A stretch of DNA of 64,000 nt from Ypsolopha sequella. Its lineage: Eukaryota; Arthropoda; Insecta; Lepidoptera; Ypsolophidae. Numbering within the stretch: position 1 is the first letter of the stretch; each line of letters opens with the position of its first letter. The notes under the pieces are model-generated. The model was not told the DNA's origin, made no database searches, and saw nothing but the letters and a program-made list of their open reading frames with translations. The stretch spans positions 11,645,501-11,709,500 of the forward strand of contig OW203992.1 in assembly GCA_934047225.1 (NCBI GenBank). Direction: 5' to 3'. A program made the translations under genes and the position numbers. Shown here piece after piece: positions 14,801 to 23,800 of the stretch.

Positions 14801-17800
14801 GCAGCTTCCTCCCAACTGCCAGGCGGAATGCCACAGGCGGTTAGATGCCTTTTCAGGACAACTTTGTAACGAAGATGCTGTCCACCGGCTTTTTGCGACA
14901 GCTGAGAGTAAAAGACTTCTTTGGGCAGTCTCGTATCTTCCATGCGTACCACATGTATGGGATTGTACCTCTATACGACCTTCTTTCACATCTCCAATAT
15001 GGATTTAGCTATTTAAATATACTGGGTGTTAAGGTTAATCGTCAGCCGCTTAGCACAAAGTGCATAACTTAACTTTGTTTTTCTTGTTTAGAAGTTAAAA
15101 TTGAAAAACATTTTGGTATGTGCCAATTGACAAATAGTTCAGTATTAGTGAGGTTTATACATCATAAGTTTGAAATTTAATGCACAATTAGTCATGATCT
15201 TGTCCAAACAAAGTTATTTCAAACTCTTGCTTTATAAACCTGACTAATACTAAACTATTGGCGTCAAAATGCTTTTCAATTTTAAATGTCTACACAAGAA
15301 AAACCTTTATAAATATATTATATTTAACTTTTACGAGCTTTTGATTAGTACCATTATTAAAACAATTAAAAAAATTATAACTCGATATATTTCGGCCCTC
15401 GGTATGGGGCCGTCATCAGTCGAATGTAAAAAAAATTATATAAATAATATAAATATATATAAATAAATAAAAAAAATCGAGTTATAATTTTTTTAATTGT
15501 TTTGAATAATAGTACTACACAAGAAAAACAAATTTAAGTTATGCACTTTGCACCCAGCCACTGACGTAAGATGAAGTTGCGGAAGCCGGAAACTGGTGAT
15601 AGTACTCGCCCAAACGAACAACTTTTACTATAGAGCCAAAAACCTCGAATCACGAAAAAAAATCAGCTGTTTCATAGAAAAGTTGCATGACCAAAATGTA
15701 TGAGAAAACTGTATTTTCATTGTCGATTTCTCAATTTCGTTTTTCACGTATGGGTTCTATCGCCAGTTTCCGGGTTCCGGAACTTCATCTTAACACCCTG
15801 TAAATATAAGTCTTATTGAATATAAAAAAATGCGGTCATGATTCGACCTGCATTCTTTGGTAATAAAATAGAACAATCACACTTTAAAACAATTAATAAA
15901 ATATAGCCATCAGCTAAGTAGTTACAATTTACCTATTCAAGTTAATTATGGTGAAATTAGCAAAACAGTAATTAATTACTTTCTGACTCGACTGTCATTA
16001 ATTGTCATTAATTATTTTAAAATTTACTTTTTTATACGACTTCAACAACAAATGGAATTTGAGAGCTATTTCACTTTTGTGGTTTAATTATAAATTAACG
16101 GCTTTTTAGGATTCCGCACCTTAAAAATAAAAACATAATTCTTAAAAGATCACTCTCAGTCCGTCTGTATGTGTTTTTATCGAAAACTTATGTATTAATT
16201 TTAAATTTTGCATAATGTGTAGAGAGACAAAGATAAGATTATTTGTTTTAAACAGTTCAGTTTGGTCCAAATAAAAAAATTCACAGATTTCACGCTTCCC
16301 GTAACCATCAAAGGACATTGAAAATGTCTGTATAACTAGAACAAAAAAATAAAAATGTGTAGACAAAGGAATCATTTTAAAATCTCGGTTAACAACACCG
16401 GATGGACGAAAGGATACATCATTCCAGATAGGATTAGAAAGAAGGAAAAATAGGTTCTATAAAGAGCACATATGGAAGACACTTGTGACAATACACACAA
16501 AATATTGATGTTTTGTGTCCCTTTATGTGTAAGAATCTGTATGTCACAACCATCTTAATAATTATTACAAACCTAAAATAATTAATTAATTATTTACCTA
16601 ATAATGAAAAGCACCTTCCAAGATGTATGAAATATTATTGTGGCGGGAAGATGGGGGGAGGGAAAGTTCTCCCACTTTCCCCTCTGTCCAGGAAATGGAT
16701 AGTTTTTGAATCATATATTTTTTTGCAAAATCACAACCTCACTTTCTTCTGACATAACCCAGTTACTTCTGCAATTGCTTCGGCGCTGTGGAAAGTGCAG
16801 CCCCTTCGCCCTTGCGTAACAAAGCGCGGGCACCCATGCTCACCTCCACAGCTTCGGCTTGTTGGTCGCCTTTTTTGGTCCAGTGGTCTTAATGATGTAG
16901 CTCGAAATTTGCAAGAAATTAATGACCGCACACCCTAGATTTCTAAAAATTTTTATATTTATAGGGTTGGTAGATGTGGCGGCACGTCTGCCGTATTCTT
17001 GTTAGATTTGAATAATCACGTATATTTAAGTATAAATAAGGAATAATCTTTCATAAAATAATACATTACATAATTAACCATCAAATTGGTAGTAACAATA
17101 TATTTTATATAAAATCGCAACCAAAGTAAACATTCCCGGATAACTGCAGGCTTTTTCTAAAGGTTAGTCATTTTTATTTAACATAAAGATCTCAATAAAC
17201 CTTTTGTTTTTAAAACAAAGATACACAAAATACCGCACAAACTGCGAAAAAAAAATTACTTACTAAACAATAACTTGCATTTGCGAGTCAAAGTCGAATT
17301 TTGTTTTGTAAGGAAATTAGCTCTGACGTTTACCCTTGAAATTATGAATACATAAAAAATACAAAAAGCTTTTATTAAAGTATTAAGACGAGTTTTGCTT
17401 TAGCAGGACGTCCACTCTTCCATTTCTACCCGAAAGGGTCATTTTTGGCCTCTACAGGGTACTTGAGCCGGATCGCAATAAACATGTTTGCATGTACAAG
17501 TTTTGAAAGAATGGGGATACATTTACACTTTATTGTGTGGACAAGACAGGGCAGAAACTTTTTTCGAAAGTGCTCTAACCTTATCAAATTTTAACGCTGC
17601 CTACCGTTGAGCTTAACTAAGTCATTTTGACTTTTTCACTTTGACTTTGCCCATTGGTAGCATGCGACCAATCTATCAGTTATATCAAAGGTACACGTGT
17701 GCTTAGAAATGATTCCTGCATGGTTTTCAGACTATGTCCATTGCGACAACCAGAAATCAAGACAGTGCAGAACAAGTCAAAGTTTAGAAAAAAAAGGATG

Positions 17801-20800
17801 ATAATGGGTCAGTTTGGTCCAAAGAAAATAATATTAATTAATATAATATTGTGTACGCTACCTCTAAGGATTCAAATTTTTTTAATATAGTTTTTGGTTG
17901 TGTGGTCTAAATGATAAGCTCAAAATTTTCTAAAAATTACTGTTTCTAAAGCTAAAATTTAGATTATAAAGGGTCCCAAATTTTGAGTCATAGATTACCA
18001 GAAAACTGAAGGATTTTTTAAAAGTGTAGTCAAACAACATTTTACTTGCCATAAAAATCTATAAAAAATCCTTTTGTTCCAAAACAATGATATAAATAAA
18101 TACATACAAAATAATGCACATACAATAAAGCAATAATTGAGTTGGTTGAACTAACCACAGTAAGTAGATCATTATTGCATTTGCAATTTTAGGATTACCG
18201 CCAGCCGCCAGTCCAAGTCGAAATTTGTTTTTAAGTAAATTAGCTCTGACAGTTACCCTTGAAATTGTGAATAAATAAAAAATACAAAAAGCTTTTACAA
18301 ATACAAATACAAAACACTTTATTCCACCAAAAAACACAGAACAAAACCTTTTAGTACACGCAACATTTTCAAAGATAAGAAAAGCTTCTCTCATTACAAT
18401 TTTTTTATTAAATAAAGGTTAATCATGCGGTTTTAATAATATCATTGATATCTATCTCGTAGCTTCACAAAAATAAAGATAACTTTAGAAAAAAACAAAT
18501 ACAATCATTATTTCCGGTGGAAAAGGTATAGAGCACAGCGTGCGACTTCGAGAAGTCGCTGAATTTCAGCTGATCCCTTGTTAAAAAATTTAACAGTAAC
18601 AAAAGCAAATAATTATTGATTACCCTCAGTGTTTCACAGAAACAAAACAAAAACCTATACTTTGGCCCGCTTCCCCCTATTTTTAAATAAATAACTATTT
18701 CTCAATTTTAAATAACAAATATTAGGTTTATACGAATCAATAATTCACGGTTTAAGATACACGGTTTAAGATATATTTCGGGTCCGACCGTACCCTTTAA
18801 CTGATGCCGGGTCCAGGTCGGACCCGAAATATATCTTAAACCGTGTAATTTTATAATTATAAAGTATTTTATTTAATTATTGATTCGTATAAATAAAAAT
18901 ATATATAAAAAGCTATTAAAGTGAATATATTTTATACCAAATATTAGGTTTGAAATATTATCGGCTATAATATAATATTATCACTGGTGCGAGGGTTCCG
19001 GCACCGCGCTCACCAACCCGCCTGCCCAGCGTGTGTGAGTACGCGCAATTCTTCCAGGATGACCGCCGGGAGTGGTAAAGTCCTATAAAGGCTTATGTCC
19101 AGCAGTGGACGAACTAGGCTGATGGATGGATGGATGATTAGGTTTGAATACAACTGCAGTTTTTTCCTTTTACATAATATTTTGCTTGTCACGAAGGGGC
19201 CGTTTGTATTTTTTACTTTGAAAGCTTTTATCGTAGCTGCTGACTGAATGGACGGAGGAATGTTATTCTAGCATCGTGTCGCGGCGTACCGGAACGGGCC
19301 GCGAACGTCGTGCCACGATGCACTGAACACATCAACAAGCGCCCACGTGACCGCGTATTAAAATTATGGTTGTTAGGGTTCCGTAGTACCTAATAGGTAC
19401 AAAATGAACCTTTATGGTGAGACTCCGTTGTCCGTCCGTCCGTATGTCACAGCCTCATAACTTTAGCACCGTTAATAAAGACAAGAAATTTGGTACAAAA
19501 ATAGTAATATCCACAATTGCCCACATGTCACGGTTAAAAAAAATATGAAAAATTTTATAAAATTCAAAATATTTTCAAAACAAAAATGAGAAAAATAAAA
19601 AATATTATCCTAAAAATACAATATGGATATCAAACTGAAGATATTAAAAAAAATATTGTAAAAATATATACTTTTACTATATTTCGAGAAATCTTCAAGA
19701 AACCACAAAAATATGAAAATATGGTAGACCGAAAAATATGACAAAAATGGCAATTATAGATTATAGCTGGCGAATTACAGAAAAACTACAGCGAATTAAA
19801 AAAATTGAGCACAAATGAGAAACATAAAAAAAGAAGTAAAATAAATAAAAAAAAATATTTTATAAAAATACAGTTTGGGTATCAAATTGTGGGTATTAAA
19901 AAGTTGACTATTAAAATATATATTTTTACTATATTGAATTGCATCTATTTCGAGAAATCCTTGAAAAACCATAAAAATTGTATACCCCCCCTTATCTCCA
20001 AAATTGGTGGACCGAAAAATATGAAAAAAATCATGGTATATTACGTTTACGTAAAAATTACAGAAAAAATAAAGCGGTTGAGAAATTCACGAACAAAAAT
20101 TACAAAATTAAATTTATCATCCCACAATACGGAACCTAGGTACGCGAGTCTGACTCGCACCTGGCCAGTTTTTTTTTTTTTTTATTCAGTTATTAAGGCG
20201 AGTCTTGCTTTAGCAGGACGTCCACGCTTCCTTTTCTACCCGAAGTCCCGAAAGGGTCATTAGTAAGCCGGATCCCGAGTCCAACAACATGGTTGCATGC
20301 ATGTTTAAGTTATGAAAAAAATTGCACTTTATTATGAGGACAACACAGAGTGTACGAAATAAAACAGAGTATTATTATACTCAACCGCTAGACTATTAAT
20401 TGATGTATCTCAAGGTACGCAAAAAACGTAAATAAATGCTTCTCACGACCTTGCCAATGGAACGCGTCTAAAACATAAATAAATGAATGCGTCACTCGCG
20501 TTTAAACAGAAGCTAATAGACTATTGGGAAATGGAATTTGAACGAATTATTTAAGGGGCTCTACAATGCTAAACATCAGTTTTGCATTGGATTGCATTCC
20601 GGCAATGAAAATGGTAAAAATTTGAAAAAATATGGCGTGTTTTCTGACTCAAGGCAATTATTAATTACACTTTATAAATAAACATACTTTTTATTTTATT
20701 TTGATTATAATACTTTAAAAAAGCATGATATCACGAAAGCGATTCAGTTTCCATATTTCAAAACCAATTGAAACGAAACCAACACAGGCAGATACTAACA

Positions 20801-23800
20801 AGAAAAAAACATCTTTACCTCTTACATAAAGAAATTATAGTTATTGTCCTGATCGTTATTGTTATTGGTTTCAAAATACCTGAAGTTTTGCGTGCGCAGC
20901 ATCTGTTTAGAGCAGGACTCAATTTTAGTATTGTGCAGCCCCTTAACGGATAGCTACGTAACGAGAATAATCATAATACTGTTCGTATCTGTCTGGACCA
21001 GACAATTGATTATATTAATGATCTTGTAATGTTTTTTAATAATTATTTCAATTAATAAAACATAAGATATTCTATGCTATTTTATCACAATGCTGTTTAC
21101 AAGTGACAAGAAAAACAATCCTTTTGTGATCGAAAGCAAAGAATTTGTCATGTTTTAATTTTAAAAAAATATTTATAATGGTAAACTATGACCTGACATA
21201 ATGGTGACTTTTGTTCATATAGCCAAATTCATACTGGAGGCTCAGTAAGTGATCACTACCAAGGTTCGATGACCTTTTCTGTGAAATACGCAAAATAAAA
21301 TTTAAGCTCCCTAAATTAGAATAAGGGCACAAATAAAATATTTCGTATTTTGCAAAAAGGGTAATTGAACCTTGGTCCTGACCACCTACTGAGTCTCCAG
21401 TCTCCAGTTTTATTGTATTTAGCTTGCCTAAAATTATTAATAATTACCAGCTCCCATTCTACTCGTGTAACTTTTACATTATAGTTGTACATTGAAGCAG
21501 ATTCTTAAGGATGTACTTTTAGTTTAAGTGCTGTCAAAACTTTAAATTTTCCACAGTAATTCAGCTTCTGCTCCTAACCACTAAGAACTGTTTTGCATTG
21601 AAGAAAATTTAGTTTTGACAGCACTAAAACTAAGTAAAGCCTCCAGAATCTGCTTTATTACTTTTTAATTTGATTGTGACTGATGCCGGGCCCGAATGGC
21701 CCGAAATATATCTCGCTAAAATTTTATTTAACTGTGTTTTGTCTAATTCTAATCATACAAAAAGACAAAAAAGTCAATATTAAATATTTTTTTAATTTAT
21801 CAGTACTCGTAAACTACGTTTAAAGTACGTTAGTACAACCGACTACTCATCATTTTTTATCTCACAGACCGGTTTTTATCTAACTGATAAAATAATTTGT
21901 TCCGTTCCTATTTATAGCAAAGTACTTAAAATCCTACATACTTTTTTTGTTCGAAGGATTATTGACGTTATCTGTCGTTATAATTCTTCGGTACCACGAA
22001 ATAGTCACATTCGCGTCTGTATTCAGAACCTGCGTCTCCTATGTATGAAGCATCACGTAGCCTTAGCGACCAAAATGTTTAAGAGGCTATGCGAATTTTA
22101 TTTATGTCACTGTCATTCCAAGCGAATAAACACGCAGTGCGAGAGGGGCGCATTTAGGGCGAAAGGGAAAAAAGTTAGTTCTAGATTAAGATTTTTATAA
22201 AAAACCGATTGCGTTTAAAAAGCTAAAAACAGTAGTAAATTATTTTTCCGATATCTCAAAAAATTACGCAGTTATTGGCAATCAAAGTGAGCTTAACGAC
22301 ATGTCACGTGACGTCATCTGACACGATTTCATACTAAAATTGATAAATATTCGGTAATAAAAAGATATTTCTAAAAATTCTAAAAAGTTAGCTTTTTTAT
22401 GACCATTTAATCAGTTACTATAAAAAATATACTGATATTTCACTACAGGAGACGCGTCTATTGTCATCTCAATACCTGGGGCTCTACTGCGTAATTCTCA
22501 TTTGTATCAACTTCAAGCAAATGCATGCGAAATTCAACGCGTGCAAAAGAGATGGCATGTTAGGCGGGCGTCGTCGCACGCACGTCAAATTTCAATCTCA
22601 AGTTGATGTTGATGAAAATGAGAATTACGCGGTAGACCCACTGGATCGGTATTTTTTTATTTGCCTTTTTTGTCCTATTAAAAGGGGGGCTATAAATTAT
22701 AGTTTCTACGATTAAGGCCAAAATTTTATATTACTGGCCAGATTCTGTTCGCTTGGTTTATTTACATCAACTGCCCAGGTAAACCATAAAATCTGGTGAG
22801 GGTTCCCGCAAAAAAAGTTTCATATAAGGCAGTGGCGTGCATATAACTTTTTTCCGGAAAAGCAAATAGAAACTCAAGTTTGACAATAAAAAAATGTGAT
22901 TTTTTTAATAACACTTTGAAAAAATATAGTTTGTATGACGCCTAGCTAGGGTGAACATTTTCATACAAAGTTTTTTTTTCAAAGTATTTTTTTATTTTTT
23001 TTTATTGTCTTACAATAAAATTAATCGTAAGATTCAAAAGAATATTTCTGATCAGAACTTTATCTCCTGGGTATTTCCGTCAATTGCTTAGGTAAAATTG
23101 TTCCACTTTGATAAAATATCATTTTTTGGGGTCATTGATTACGATCCTGATATTATTTTTCGGTCAGATCTGGTTAATGCTGGTGCTCCGAATATTTTCG
23201 TTAACAGCCAGAGTAAAAGTTAATACGAATATAAGAAATATAAGTTCCAACTATCCGTTCAACTGAAATTAATTTTTATTGTCCAAATCTTAAACCATTG
23301 TTATCCAAAGTTCATTAACTTTTAAATAGACCTTGAACTCTACAGTTAACAAATAAAAAGATTATAACTTCTGATATGAGTGGCTTGTTTATGACAAAAA
23401 AAAATTATCAAGTTCTTATAAATAACTCGAAATGATGTGTGTATGAATTAAGTAGTAGATATAATTAGGGACAAAAATTTATACCGCTCGTAAGTTCACA
23501 TGGCATGGGGCCTAAATGGGTTTAAAAACTAAAAAAATGGGTTTTTTGTTTTCTAAAATATACAAGTAACAACGCCTTTAGGATGCTGATGGGGCTACCA
23601 CGCCACTGTAGCGCATCCTGTCTCTTAACGTACATGCATTCTAACAGATATTGAAGATCATGATCCGTATTTATTCATACAGCTTGATAATAATTGAGCT
23701 TCCTCATTAGCAATACCATTTCAATTTGATTTTCAATCCTGCGATGCGTGTCGCTTGATAAATTCATGGCGACCTTCAACCCACGTTGTGTGCGGTGTGA

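Noticed and set aside
16731..16931. GC-richer 66-codon minus ORF as a possible RhoGEF exon
   Set aside because: No acceptor and donor in the needed phase, and the phases of exons 1 and 2 already join directly.
19805..20263. 152-codon plus-strand ORF
   Set aside because: Lies entirely in a dispersed AT-rich repeat copy; lysine/isoleucine-rich translation with no family resemblance.
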